Shown: positions 33,961 to 44,799 of the stretch, piece by piece
Position numbering within the stretch: position 1 is the first letter of the stretch
Layout: every line of letters begins with the position of its first letter
The notes under the pieces: model-generated
Told to the model about the DNA's origin: nothing
Seen by the model: only the letters and a program-made list of their open reading frames with translations
Database searches by the model: none
Translations under genes and position numbers: made by a program
NCBI GenBank assembly: GCA_014155875.1
Contig: JACEFZ010002133.1
Coordinates: 363,001 to 427,000, forward strand
Direction of reading: 5' to 3'
DNA from: Cepaea nemoralis
Taxonomy: Eukaryota > Mollusca > Gastropoda > Stylommatophora > Helicidae
DNA length: 64,000 nt

Positions 33961-34021
33961 TGATAGACAGTCTGGCATCATGTCACAGAGGAACGTCGCT
34001 ATTATATATGACTGGAAACTC

Positions 34022-34230
34022 GAGAGACAGAAAGCTGTGGACAGACATGATTACCAATGCCACACGGCATGGACTATAAGAAGATTAGCAGTACACGAGA
34101 CAGAAGGTTGTGGACAGACATGATCACCAACACCACACGGCATGGACTATAAGAAGACTGGCAGTACACGAGACAGAAGGTTGTGGACAGACATGATCAC
34201 CAACACCACACGGCATGGAATATAAGAAGT
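34022..34230. repeat. Three-copy tandem repeat of about 70 bp
   Basis: AGCTGTGGACAGACATGATT/C, ACCAACACCACACGGCATGG and ACTATAAGAAGACTGGCAGT recur three times with few differences. Confidence 0.9.
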
Positions 34231-34640
34231 TTCGGAAATTGCTCGTTTAGATGTGTTTATGTCAACTTTGACCCTGGGGGTCACGAGTTGCCTAGAACGC
34301 GCGAATCTATAGATCACCTACTGCAGACGTCAGTTTTAATTGCAAACTGGTTCTGGGGGACAGCTGACTCAGACAGTGCATCATACACAGCCATCGGGTC
34401 ACTTACTGGCCGCCACTTACTGGCTATAATGAAAATCCCCCTAGGTCACAGTATTGGCAGCAGGCAAGAAGATTGCCAAACGGTGGGAAAAGGGCGTCTG
34501 GGGGTCATCTTAGACATTCTTGGTTTCCAGGGATTGGACCAGGAGAGTACGAGATGTATATATTTTGGACTCAGTGACCTTGTTAGATCAAAGGGGTCAG
34601 GAGCGGTGGGGATCGATGAACCGCGTGCGTGCGTGCGTGT
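34231..34640. other. No recognisable feature
   Basis: Single-copy-looking sequence with no domain, repeat or exon recognised in either strand. Confidence 0.4.
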
Positions 34641-34671
<31 letters not shown>

Positions 34672-34674
34672 GGT

Positions 34675-34839
34675 CTCATAACACGGTAATATGCATTGTT
34701 TGTTTAAAACATTCATTTGACAAATATTTTTTTTTCCTATGTGAATGTAACATGGATAAATGATGAACGAAAGATGAGTGATTGAAAGGTCCGATTGGAA
34801 GACGGGCCTGCTCGCCTAATTTGTGACCCTTTGATAGTA

Positions 34840-34846
<7 letters not shown>
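34675..34846 (-). repeat. Repeat G copy bordered by GT/G and CT microsatellites
   Basis: TCTCATAACACGGTAATATG, ATGAACGAAAGATGAGTGAT and TGACCCTTTGATAGTAAAGC, with a (GT)n-(G)n run at 34630-34673 on one side and (CT)n at 34845-34913 on the other. Confidence 0.85.
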
Positions 34847-34913
<67 letters not shown>

Positions 34914-34916
<3 letters not shown>

Positions 34917-35699
34917 GTGTCTATCATAAATTGGCGACCGTGCATTTCCAATTTTATGGCAGTCTTCTTTTGATCAAGAACGGACATTTCACCATCATAA
35001 GGCGTATTTGATATATTATGTTTGTTTTTTAATAAACATACCGCATGCCCTTTGCAGTATGTCACAATCAACTCCAACCTTATTATTGGCTGTTCTTTAT
35101 TTATCAGACAATGTTACGTTCAGTAAACAGCATAGACACACAACCAAGTTTCAGAAAAGCATCAGAATATTACCAACAGACAAAGCGGCGCAAAATAGCC
35201 AGTGTAATGTGACTGGGGACTTCGACAAACGAAAGAGGTCACACACAATACATGCCTGGAGGATGAGATGGCTTCCCCTGGCGCGCGTGGAGATGCGGCC
35301 GTGGACGGTGTGCGTAGGGGGCAACACGGCAGAAAGGGTGTTAATCATAATATAGCGAATCACGGGTGCAGAGCGCTAACAGAGGCCCAACGAGTGGGGT
35401 AAAGAAGCTAGCTATCTCCCAGCTGAGTCAAAGGCGCGGGCGAAAAGGAAGCGAATCACGACGTACCGAGTGCATGCCATTCCTCTTCCCGAGTGTAGGT
35501 TGGCTGCCGGGTAGGCACACGCGGTAGTTAAGTTGTAATTGTGCATGATAAGATTGGTGTGGTCGAGGCCTTTAGAATCGTATGTATAGTGCAGAAGAAC
35601 AGTCAGGCCATCACGGCTCGGAGAGAATGGTGCTGCAGGGAGTGACCGGAGGATCTGGCTGATATTTAGATCTGCGACTAAATGCCAGACGGACACATA
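34914..35699. other. Unassigned; one SINE-A fragment
   Basis: At 35038-35128 CCGCATGCCCTTTGCAGTAT and AATGTTACGTTCAGTA form a decayed minus-strand SINE-A 3' part. The remainder is unassigned. Confidence 0.4.
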
Positions 35700-36095
35700 C
35701 TCAGACAGGTACTAGATTCAGTAGTACTGGGACTCTTCGCTGGCTGTTGCAGATGAAGACGGAGCTCGTGTGGGAATATCCGGAGTGCCGTGATGTCAGT
35801 TCTTTACTCAACTCAACTGAGCAGCAAAGTTGTGGCAGGACTGCAATAAGTGGTATCACGGGTCGTGAAGCTGGCGTACAGGGTTCGGAAACAGAAAAGG
35901 GGAAAGAAACGTCGGAGTTATGGGCCCAGATGCGTCCACCCCTGGGCAGTATAAAGTTAAGAGTCTGAAACATTAGCGGTAGGGGTATCGCGTCTGATAA
36001 TATTCTGATGATATCAGAAACGTCCTGTTTAGTTTGCTCCGGGGTGGCGTTTATACCACAACTGGCAGGATGGTTGGAAAGAGATCATGTTGGCA
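35700..36095. other. Repeat H copy and unassigned sequence
   Basis: 35715-35830 (TAGTACTGGGACTCTTCGCT, then GGCTGTTGCAGATGAAGACG) resembles 19340-19500. No exon recognised. Confidence 0.35.
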
Positions 36096-36418
36096 GCAAT
36101 GAGATAAGACACGAGGTATCCATTACTCGTGGCATCAACAGATAACACCAGAACTGACAGAAGACACGATCCAGCCATTACTCGTTGCATCAACAGATAA
36201 CACCAGAATTGGTTGAAGACACGAACAAGCGGTTACTCGTGACATCAACAGATAACACCAGAATTGGTGGAAGACGCGAGGTAGCCGTTGCTCGTGGCAT
36301 AAAAGATACCAGAATTGATAGAAGACACCAGCCAGCCATTAATCGTGGCATCAACAGATAACAACAGAATTGATAGAAGACACAAGCCAGCCTTTACTTG
36401 TGGCATCAACAGATTATT
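36096..36418. repeat. Minisatellite, about 56 bp unit
   Basis: About five to six units of ACAGATAACACCAGAATTG, ATAGAAGACACGA and CCAGCCATTACTCGTGGCAT. Confidence 0.9.
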
Positions 36419-36873
36419 CACCCGTTTTTATTCTCTCCCCGTGTGTCGTTATGTCTCCCCCTATTTCTTTCCTCTTGTGGGCCCCAGACAAGGAAGTATC
36501 CATTAATACTTATCCGTGGTTTTCTCAATGTGTGTCCTATCCATCACCAGTGTCTGTCTCTCACCTCTTCGTTAACTAGAATGTATCCAGTTCTCTCCGA
36601 GGGTTCCACATTTGCCATTGTGTCGTACCACTTTAGTCCCACTATTTTACACAGGCACCAATTAATGCATGTTTGTAGTTGATTAGCAATTCTTTCATTA
36701 GTTCCCCGTGCCTCTGATCGATGCAGCAGTATCGATTTGACGATAAGGTTAAATATTCACAATGTTGGCTCTAAGTTTGATTTGCTTTGAATTCCACAAA
36801 TTCCCTAGTGCAATGAAAGCTCATCTTGTCTTTGTATTATTATTTTAATGTCTTTATATCTTTCCCCGTCTCA
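36419..36873. other. No recognisable feature
   Basis: T-rich sequence with a patch at 36430-36600 resembling the LINE 3' end at 60-300 in reverse (CCCCAGACAAGGAAGTATCC then TGGTTTTCTCAATGTGTGTC). Too decayed to classify. Confidence 0.35.
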
Positions 36874-36881
36874 GTCTAGAC

Positions 36882-37616
36882 CAGGGGTCACCAGATCCGG
36901 CCCGCGACCTCAGTTCATCCGGCCCGCCGACGGTACTCGAATTTCTTTGTTAAAACGTTTGAAACACGAGACGTCGTGATACAATTTAAATTTAAATATT
37001 ATATTTATAAAACTAGGAGATCTTCACACGTGCGGAGACCTCCTGGCTACTGTGTGCCTTAAATTTACTATTTTCTAATTTTAAATTATTGAATCTAGAT
37101 TTTCTTGTTTATTGTAATGTTTGCTTATTTCGCGCCATCCCAAGTCCTTCCCCTGCTCGTGATAGCTCCGCCTACGCTCTGACGTTACCATGGTTTCCAT
37201 GGCAACACACACAAACACGAATCTTTCCCGCTCCTAGATGTGTCCGGCTGTCAACACAGGTCCAGAAATATTTACTTCTTTGTGCTGTTGATGTCCTTGG
37301 CAAGTTTACGTTCAGTAGTTTGCCATTGCGTTCTGAACGACCGACACCCAAACCATAGCATAAAACACCAGCACAACGCGGTCAGCTGCCAATTCGCGCG
37401 CAGCGTGTTTCGAACGCGGGTATACAGGATTACGAACCGCATCTGTAAGACCTTTGCCACGGAGAGCGACTTAAGTATTGTACAGAAAAAGTATGCGGCC
37501 TGCTCGTCATTTTGTCAGTTATCCGGCCCGCGCTCGTCATTTTGTCAGTTATCCGGCCCGCGCTCGTCATTTTGTCAGTTATGCGACCCGCCGTGAAAAA
37601 AGTTTGGTGACCCCTG
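36882..37616. mobile_element. hAT MITE, CAGGGGTCACC type, with nested SINE-A
   Basis: TIRs CAGGGGTCACCAGATCC and AAAGTTTGGTGACCCCTG with a perfect 8-bp TSD GTCTAGAC (36874-36881 and 37617-37624), matching the hAT NTCTAGAN preference. GGCCCGC-rich subterminal repeats are present: near the right end GCTCGTCATTTTGTCAGTTA is repeated three times at about 37500-37582. A SINE-A1 sits inside. Confidence 0.94.
37250..37471 (-). mobile_element. SINE-A1 nested inside the hAT MITE
   Basis: TGTGCTGTTGATGTCCTTGG, TTTACGTTCAGTAGTTTGCC, CAACGCGGTCAGCTGCCAAT, TGTTTCGAACGCGGGTATAC and head end TTTGCCACGGAGAGCGAC. The extreme tail (CCTTTACAGGACGT) is not recognisable. Confidence 0.85.
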
Positions 37617-37725
37617 GTCTAGACTATTGTCTAACTAGGTGTATAATTTCGCCTTCTTTAAATGAGGTTTCATCAAGGGAGATCTGACTTTTATTTGCTT
37701 GTTTTAACCTCATTATCTTTGTCTT

Positions 37726-37794
37726 TCTTCTTCTTCTTCTTCTTCTTCTTCTTCTTCTTCTTCTTCTTCTTCTTCTTCTTCTTCTTCTTCTTCT
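37726..37794. repeat. (TTC)n microsatellite, left remnant of a LINE tail
   Basis: About 69 bp of CTT/TTC repeats ending exactly at the second I-like copy. TTC units resume at 39162 on its other side. Confidence 0.92.
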
Positions 37795-37797
37795 GTG

Positions 37798-39161
37798 AAT
37801 GCTGTGTTCAGAGGCGGTGGAAAGAACGCAGGCAATGAATTACCTGGGGATACGGTTTGATCGAAGCCTTGCTTATAATGTGCACATAGACCAAGTGATA
37901 ACAAAGGCCAAGCGGGGTTTGGCAGCGATGCGGGTGATGGCGGCAGCAAACTGTGAGCAGCGCCATCTATGTCTTCTGTACGAGGGGCTGGTCATGTCTG
38001 TTTTGGAGTATGCAATGGCAATCATGACTCTCAGCCATAAGCAGATAGAAAGGATGGAAAGGATACAGAATGAAGCTATGCGCATTATTCTTGGATGTAC
38101 AAGAGATACAGCATGCAGGGCGATGCGCTACCTTCTTGATTTTCCAACCATTGAAGAGAGAATACAAGTTTGCAGGGCACGCGCCTACCTCAGAATTAAC
38201 GCACACACATAACATCCACTGCATAGTGAAATTAGGAAGGCGAAGGGCAGCAGGTTAAAAAGAGGACGGTCGTGGATGGGTCAAGCCGAAGACATTCTTC
38301 AATAGGTGTGTTCACTTGAGGACTTAGAACCTGGCGAGGAGTGGGTGCAAGTGCCAACAGACTTCTGCACATCCTTTTCAGTTTGCATCCAACTAGATAG
38401 ACAATGCAGACAAGAAAATCCGGCTGCTGTTGAGGCTGAAGTACAAGCGTTGATTTTCGAGAATTCGCTAGACGGTGACGCGGTCATCTACACAGATGGG
38501 TCGGTCGTCCGACATGTGAGAAGCTCATGGGCCTTTACAGCTCGGGCCGGAGGGAGAATTGTGAAGGAGGACTCTGGTGCTTTCACTGAAACCACAAGTA
38601 GCCTGACCATGGAAGTCATGGCAGTAAGTAAAGCAATAACATGGCTCGAGACACAGACATTCACTAGGGCTTGTTTCCTTGGCGACTCAATGAACATGAT
38701 CAAGAGGATAGAGGAGGGGTCGATCCGAAGAGAATGGTTGCTGCCTCTGGAGCGGTCTCGACTGGCAAAGATTAGTTTCATCTTCGTGCCAGGGCATGCG
38801 GGAGTACAAGGAAATGAGCGGGCTGACAAGCTCGCAGGTGAGGCTACTGTGGAGGGCGGACGCGCCATGGACCAGGCCGACATTCTGGATGCTCTACGAG
38901 AAGTAAGACTTTTGCGAGAACCAAGTGATGACTGTGAATCTACAACAATGGCCAGACTGCGAGAGCAGCAAATTAAAAGAGGGGTGGCCAAACAAGAACA
39001 CTACGCAGGAAGCCAAAGAAGATTGATAAACCAACACAGAACTGGCGTCGTTAGCCGCTACACGTTGCGGGATTTGCTGAGGAGGGGATCCGAGCACTTA
39101 TGGACTGAATGGTTCGATGTGCAATGAGGATGATCTGTAGACTAACTAACTAACTAACTAA
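37798..39161 (+). mobile_element. Second I-like element copy, 5'-truncated
   Basis: Starts in the RT thumb (AATGCTGTGTTCAGAGGCGG, matching 23822) and ends with (CTAA)n. It is nearly identical to the first copy over about 1.34 kb, differing by scattered substitutions. (TTC)n flanks both ends. Confidence 0.92.
37799..39127 (+). pseudogene. RT thumb-RNase H fragment with two nonsense mutations
   Basis: Open frame from 37799 to a TAA at 38210-38212 (CAA in the first copy), a second stop TAG at 38303-38305 (CAG in the first copy), then open from 38306 to 39127. The latter part holds the complete RNase H domain with YTDGS, TMEVMAV, LGDSMN and GHAGVQGNERAD. Both stops are single C-to-T changes with no frameshift. 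The polymerase catalytic YADD is missing because of 5' truncation. It has no function on its own. Confidence 0.9.
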
Positions 39162-39530
39162 CTTCTTCTTCTTCGTCTTCTTCTTCTTCTTCTTATTCTT
39201 CGGCATTCCGAGCCATTGAGGTTCTTTGCTGCAGATACAAGCCGTCTCCATTCGTTTCTCTAGTTGACCTTCTCTTGCCAGTCGCTTCCAAGTGCTTGTA
39301 GGTCTGTATATATATATTATCTCTCCATCGTCTTCTTGGTCTACCTCGGGGTCTACGGTCATTTATTTCCTGAGTGTAAGCGAGTTTTGTTTCCCTATTA
39401 TCGTCCATTCTTTTTATATGCCCCAGCCATTGCAGTCTATTAGCCTTATCTTTGTCTTTGCCCTATGAATTTTGAGACCTAATTGTTGCACCTCCTCAGC
39501 AAGTGTGTTCAGCTTATCCTGTATCTGATT
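39162..39530 (-). mobile_element. LINE 3' end with (GAA)n tail (minus)
   Basis: The reverse complement gives WPGHIKRMDDNRETKLAYTQ, EINDRRPRGRPRRRWRDNIY, then QTYKHLEATGKRRSTRETNG and a C-terminal AEE followed by (AAG)n. GRPRRRW is the typical LINE C-terminal basic tail. The (TTC)n at 37726-37794 is probably the distal part of the same tail, displaced by the I-like insertion. Confidence 0.75.
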
Positions 39531-39554
39531 ACGTGTCTTTAAAATGTCTTAAAA

Positions 39555-39778
39555 ATCGAGAGGATGGACTTCATTGCACCAGGTTTTATCCCATATGGCT
39601 CGGTCTTTTTCTGCAGGACAGCCTGCCGAAAGCGTCGCACAAAGCACGAACTCCAGCGACGACCCTCAGGAGTTTCCAAGAAAAATGCACTCGTGAACCG
39701 AGAGTCGTAGCCCGGAATCGAACCCAAAACCTTCAGAGCGCAAGGCAGACAGCTTAACCACGTCGCTACGAAGTGTGA
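39555..39778 (-). mobile_element. SINE-D copy
   Basis: Reverse complement head: GTAGCGACGTGGTTAAGCTG (A-box-like) and GGGTTCGATTCCGGGC (strong B-box). The body includes GTTCACGAGTGCATTTTTCT and GGAGTTCGTGCTTTGTGCGA, running down to about 39555. Confidence 0.75.
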
Positions 39779-40139
39779 CAGGCGTGCGATGTCGTCGACG
39801 AAGTGGAAATCATCCAGTTGTTTTGTCAGTCTATCAACAATATCAATGCATAACTAATATCCCTGCCTCGTGACCGGACTCCCTTGGGTCCGACACGCGT
39901 TGGTCACGCCAGATAACATGACAAGACCGGGGAGTGTCCCCGCACATCTCCCGGCGTCGCATCACGAAGACTGGACGTGTTTGATTAACCGGAGCACGCA
40001 ACCTCCCGATCACCATGATTTACGATATGTGCTGTGTATTTTCTGGTGTACCTCTTCCTGTGTCGCTGCTTGCCTACACAAGGGTGTGGAGCAAAGCCGT
40101 AAATAGCAACCACATTATCAATAACACTATCAACAACAA
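39779..40139. other. No recognisable feature
   Basis: Moderately GC-rich sequence with no recognised repeat or exon. Confidence 0.4.
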
Positions 40140-40183
40140 ACGCAGCTGCTGCTACTACTACTTCTACCACCACTGCTGCTGCA

Positions 40184-40273
<90 letters not shown>

Positions 40274-40780
40274 ACTAAGACTGCTGCTGCTACTACTATT
40301 TATTCTACAACAACCACAATAAAGTCGGCTACCACTGCCGACACCAATCTTACTGATTCTGTTGCTGCTGCTACTACTACTGCTGCTGCTACAACATCTA
40401 CTACTGCAGCAATAACAACATCAAATACTACTACAACAACTACTACTAATACAACCACAATTGCTATTACTAATACAGCAGTAAAATATACTACTACTGT
40501 TGCTATTACTACTACTACTACTATTACTACAGCAATAAAATCTAATACTACTACCACCACCACCAACATATCACCAACAACGCAAATACTACCACACATG
40601 CCTTTACTAATACAACCACTTCTACTATTACTACTGCAACTACTAACAACAAGTACCACTAATACATCAACTATTACTAACTGGACAAATGCAATTACAG
40701 CAGCAACTACTACTAAATCGCCAACGAAAACTACAAAACCAAATGTTACAGCAATAACAACAACTAAAATAAAAACCCTT
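40140..40780. repeat. Trinucleotide field (ACT/GCT/ACA)
   Basis: A pure (ACT)n core at 40178-40250 and (GCT)n at 40248-40275, decaying outward over about 500 bp into imperfect ACT/ACA units. Confidence 0.92.
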
Positions 40781-40865
40781 TCTTCTATGCCCGGAACAGT
40801 AATGGGTATGTGGCGCTATTTCTATTTTTTTTTAAAGACCAAACCACGCTTGATGAGTTAAAAAA

Positions 40866-41083
40866 CAATGTTTGTCAACATCAGCATCTTTCAGCTGATT
40901 GTTGATTTCTTGGCAAGATTACGCCGTGTTTTGCTATTGCTTTCTGAGCGACCGGCTCACATACCCCGTAAGTTAACGACGCGGTTAGAACCGCTACCGA
41001 TTCTTGCTGTCGTCACGTTACTCACGAGAGTGTACGGGATTACGAAGAAAGTCGCTAAATTCTGGGCCAGGGAGACCGGCCTT
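40866..41083 (-). mobile_element. SINE-A2 copy
   Basis: TTTGTCAACATCAGCATCTT, then body with the GTTTGCCATTGC block damaged (TGTTTTGCTATTGCTTTCTG), CCGGCTCACATACCCCGTAA and head end CCAGGGAGACCGGCC. Confidence 0.8.
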
Positions 41084-41224
41084 GATGGGTTACGCGGTTA
41101 ACACACGAGCACTGGGTCCCCAAGTAAAATAACATGAAAGAAACAGAGATAGCGAAAGAAACAAAAGACAACAAAGAGGAAACTAGGGTAAATTGAACCA
41201 AACACAACACTGGCCTGCCTGCTA

Positions 41225-41650
41225 CGCGATGAGATCTAGAGCAACTAACATATCAGCCCTTAAAAACAACACTTGAACTTCGTTAATAACAACACATGCG
41301 GGGGACAAGGCAGACGCATCCAGGATCATTGCACTACAGGAACATTCAGAACAAGTCATTGTTCTGCGCCTCAGAACAGGACCCAATAGATTACGCAACC
41401 ACATGTATACAAAATTCAAGATTGGTGAAACAGCCATGTGTACATGTGGATTGGCGTCGCAGACAGCAGAGCACATACTACAAGACTGCCCAAAATATAA
41501 CATATCTAGGCAAACCTTCTGGCCTAGAGAGACGACAGTGGAAGATAAACTCTATGGACAGCTGTGTGAACTGAAAAAGACAGTTCAATTCATACAAAAG
41601 ACAGCATTGCAGTTATAGACATATTTCAAGCGAACGAAAGAAGAAGAAGA
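41225..41650 (+). mobile_element. Jockey/CR1-like LINE 3' end
   Basis: Translation around 41360-41618 gives VLRLRTGPNRLRNHMYTKFK, then GETAMCTCGLASQTAEHILQ, then DCPKYNISRQTFWPRETTVE and a KKTVQFIQKTALQL end. The C-x-C-x8-H-x4-C zinc motif is typical of C-terminal extensions after RT in Jockey/CR1-type elements. The tail is GAAAGAAGAAGAAG. A frameshift lies near 41370. A minus-strand copy of the same 3' end is at 53886-54058. Confidence 0.75.
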
Positions 41651-42424
41651 CATCAGCCGACTGAGCATGAATGGGTGTATTCCTATGCTCAATATTCATT
41701 ATTAAACACTGATGTTTCTGTGTGAAGATGTAATACATGTCATAATATGCACTTCATCTCTGACCCGTAAATTATATACCGCATATAAACAAACATTGAG
41801 ATCTGCTGTACAATTTCCAAAACAAATTGTTTTGTTTGGGTGTACATAATGATAGGGTTATATGCTAAACTGCTAAACCTCACCGTTTTCCCCTCAGTTG
41901 GTTACAAAATTACAGATTGTTATACAGGGGAAAACATTTGTAAACGCACTATACACAGTCTTTGTGGAGATGGTACTCGGGTACCGGGTGGGGTGGCATC
42001 CCCCCCCCCCCCCCACATCAACCTCACTCCGAAAGATGCAAGTTTTATTAGGGCTCGGACCACCTGTGGACCAATACTTTGTAATTAGTTAAAATGCAGT
42101 CTTCCAAACGATTCATACAAGACCAACCTAAAATCGCATGTTTTATAAAAACATATTTTACTGACATCTTGCCGTCTTGATAGACGATATCTTGATACAT
42201 TGTGCTTCTAAATGGGCACAATACCTCAACCCATAGAGGGACCAGGGATGGGGTTAAACCTCTCCATAGCACAAAGCCTGGGCTGAGTTGTAGAGATCAT
42301 GTGTTGCCCTTGTAGCATGATCCCTCTCTAAGGCTGTCTAGTTTACTCCAGAGGAAAGGTAACAATAATACTTCTGGAACAAGACAAGCTGCAGAAGCCG
42401 CTGAGCGGAGCTTTGATCATAGAC
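41651..42424. other. Unassigned, poly-C tract
   Basis: Poly-C at 42001-42014. No exon, TIR or repeat family recognised. Confidence 0.4.
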
Positions 42425-42597
42425 CAGTTGCCGTCCAAGGCTATGGGCCTAGTCTGCCCTGCCAAGACATTTAGTCCCAACTGTGCTCCTCCGCCCGAAG
42501 CCGTTAGCACAATGTGGGGTGTCGGGTTTGGTGGTCGCCGCCCAACATTCGGCGCTAGCAGAAAGTTGGTAGTACCGTCTACTGTTATATATGGTAG
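42425..42597. repeat. Repeat E copy
   Basis: CGAAGCCGTTAGCACAATGT, GGTCGCCGCCCAACATTCGG and GGTAGTACCGTCTACTGTTA match 16141-16305 in the same orientation. Confidence 0.65.
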
Positions 42598-42621
42598 CTC
42601 AGATTTGAGAAAGAAGAAAAA

Positions 42622-43378
<757 letters not shown>

Positions 43379-43575
43379 ATATAGTTCTGCAAACCTTGTT
43401 TACACATGAGCACAATCTCCGGGCATTGTGTTATGTAATTCTCTGTCTAGATATAGTTCTCCAAACCTTGTTTACACATGAGCTCAATCTCCAGGCATTG
43501 TGTTACGTAATTCTCTGTCTGGATATAGTTCTCAATCACACGCATACACATGAACACAACCTGCAAGCATTCTCG
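43379..43575. repeat. Three-copy repeat of about 72 bp
   Basis: ATATAGTTCTGCAAACCTTG, TTTACACATGAGCACAATCT and GGCATTGTGTTATGTAATTC recur three times; the third copy is divergent. Confidence 0.88.
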
Positions 43576-43794
43576 TATGTAATCCTATATCTTGATCATT
43601 TGCGGGGAAAGTCGGGCCCGCGGATATATAAGGCTCGTGAAATCATTTGGTCTGGCCTTGTCAGGGCAACCGCAGGCGGGACTCGAAATTCAATCAATCT
43701 AGGAGCTTTATAAACAATCATCGATAAATCTTCCAGCGACATCATGAATTCCAACTACCATAACACTCCTCGCCAGAGAGTAGCAGTTCCGGTC

Positions 43795-43930
43795 GTCACA
43801 TTACAGGCAGAAGTTACAGGGAAATAACAGGCAGTCGTAAGCGGAAATGATAGTCACACACTAATGAGAAATAATAGGTTCACGGTAAGTGGAAATAACA
43901 TGCTCACGTTAAGGGGAAATAACAGGCTAA
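43795..43930. repeat. Degenerate tandem repeat, about 30 bp
   Basis: GGGAAATAACAGGCAGTCGT, AAGTGGAAATAACATGCTCA and AAGGGGAAATAACAGGCTAA form four to five loose units. Confidence 0.7.
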
Positions 43931-43934
43931 CAAG

Positions 43935-44072
43935 CTACAAATCCTTGACAGTCTTGCGTCATGGTGCGGAAGGGAGTCAACACATGAACTGATCCAAGCC
44001 GATGAAGATGGCAGTTTGTGTAGAAACATGCCTGCCCACGCCAGCCAGCCAGGCACTTGATGATGATGATCG
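43935..44072 (+). mobile_element. LINE 3' end with (GAT)n tail
   Basis: GGGAGTCAACACATGAACTG and GATGAAGATGGCAGTTTGTG, then CTTGATGATGATGATCG, match the 3' end at 61675-61775. Confidence 0.7.
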
Positions 44073-44359
44073 AGCTACAACAAACTAGTCAGAATCACGA
44101 TAAGCGCAAATAACAGGGCAAGAAGCTACAGCAGACAACTGAGCACCGCTTACAGACCTAGAGTGCCAGCCTTACATAACCCAAGCAGCTACACTAATAA
44201 CAGCAATCAGCGCGCCCCAACACGACGCCTGCCTGTCTGTGTGTAGTGTTAGCAGACTGTATAGTGTGTAGCTACATGCATCAATCAATTCCCACGTGTG
44301 ACTCTTCTGGACAGTGGTAGTGTTCAGATCACGCGAAGACAGGACAGCATATTGCCAGC
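44073..44359. other. No recognisable feature
   Basis: Unassigned sequence leading into a CAT repeat. Confidence 0.4.
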
Positions 44360-44622
44360 AACATCACCATAGCCATCAACATCATCACCATCAACACCAT
44401 AAACATCATCATCGTCATCGTGACCATCATCATCGCCATTATCATCATCATCATCATCATCGCCATCATCATTATCATCGGCATCATCATTATCATCATC
44501 ATCGTCATCGCCATCAACCTCATCGCCATCAACCTCATCGCCATCAACGTCATCGCCATCATCACCATCGCCATCAACCTCATCGCCATCAACATCATCG
44601 CCATCATCATCATCATAGTTAA
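44360..44622. repeat. (CAT)n trinucleotide repeat with CATCGCCATCAAC units
   Basis: Imperfect ATC/CAT run; toward the right a CATCGCCATCAACCT 15-bp unit repeats about five times. His-, Ile- or Asp-rich open frames are artefacts. Confidence 0.93.
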
Positions 44623-44625
44623 AAT

Positions 44626-44735
44626 GGTGCATGTCCTTTGCAGGCCGTTGCAATCAGCCCAAACCCCAGCAGAAGTTCGCCATTGCTTTCTGAACGCTGA
44701 TGTCTACGTGACCGGTATAGAGAATGAACCCCCTT
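44626..44735 (-). mobile_element. SINE-A copy, internally deleted
   Basis: TGCATGTCCTTTGCAGGCCG, then directly TTCGCCATTGCTTTCTGAAC; the interval between is deleted. Confidence 0.6.
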
Positions 44736-44799
44736 CCCCGCCATCCTCGCACCGGAAGTTTGAGCGCAAGCACGTTAAGCCCGCGGCCACCTAGATCTT

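Noticed and set aside
37798..39161. Segmental duplication of 23.8-25.2 kb as an explanation for the two I-like copies
   Set aside because: Similarity starts and stops at the element ends, with different flanks and different 5' truncation points, so independent retrotransposition is the better explanation.
39700..39775. tRNA-like sequence with GGGTTCGATTCC
   Set aside because: Head of SINE-D rather than an independent tRNA; acceptor stem not supported.
44314..44622. His-rich and Asp-rich frames
   Set aside because: (CAT)n trinucleotide translation on both strands.
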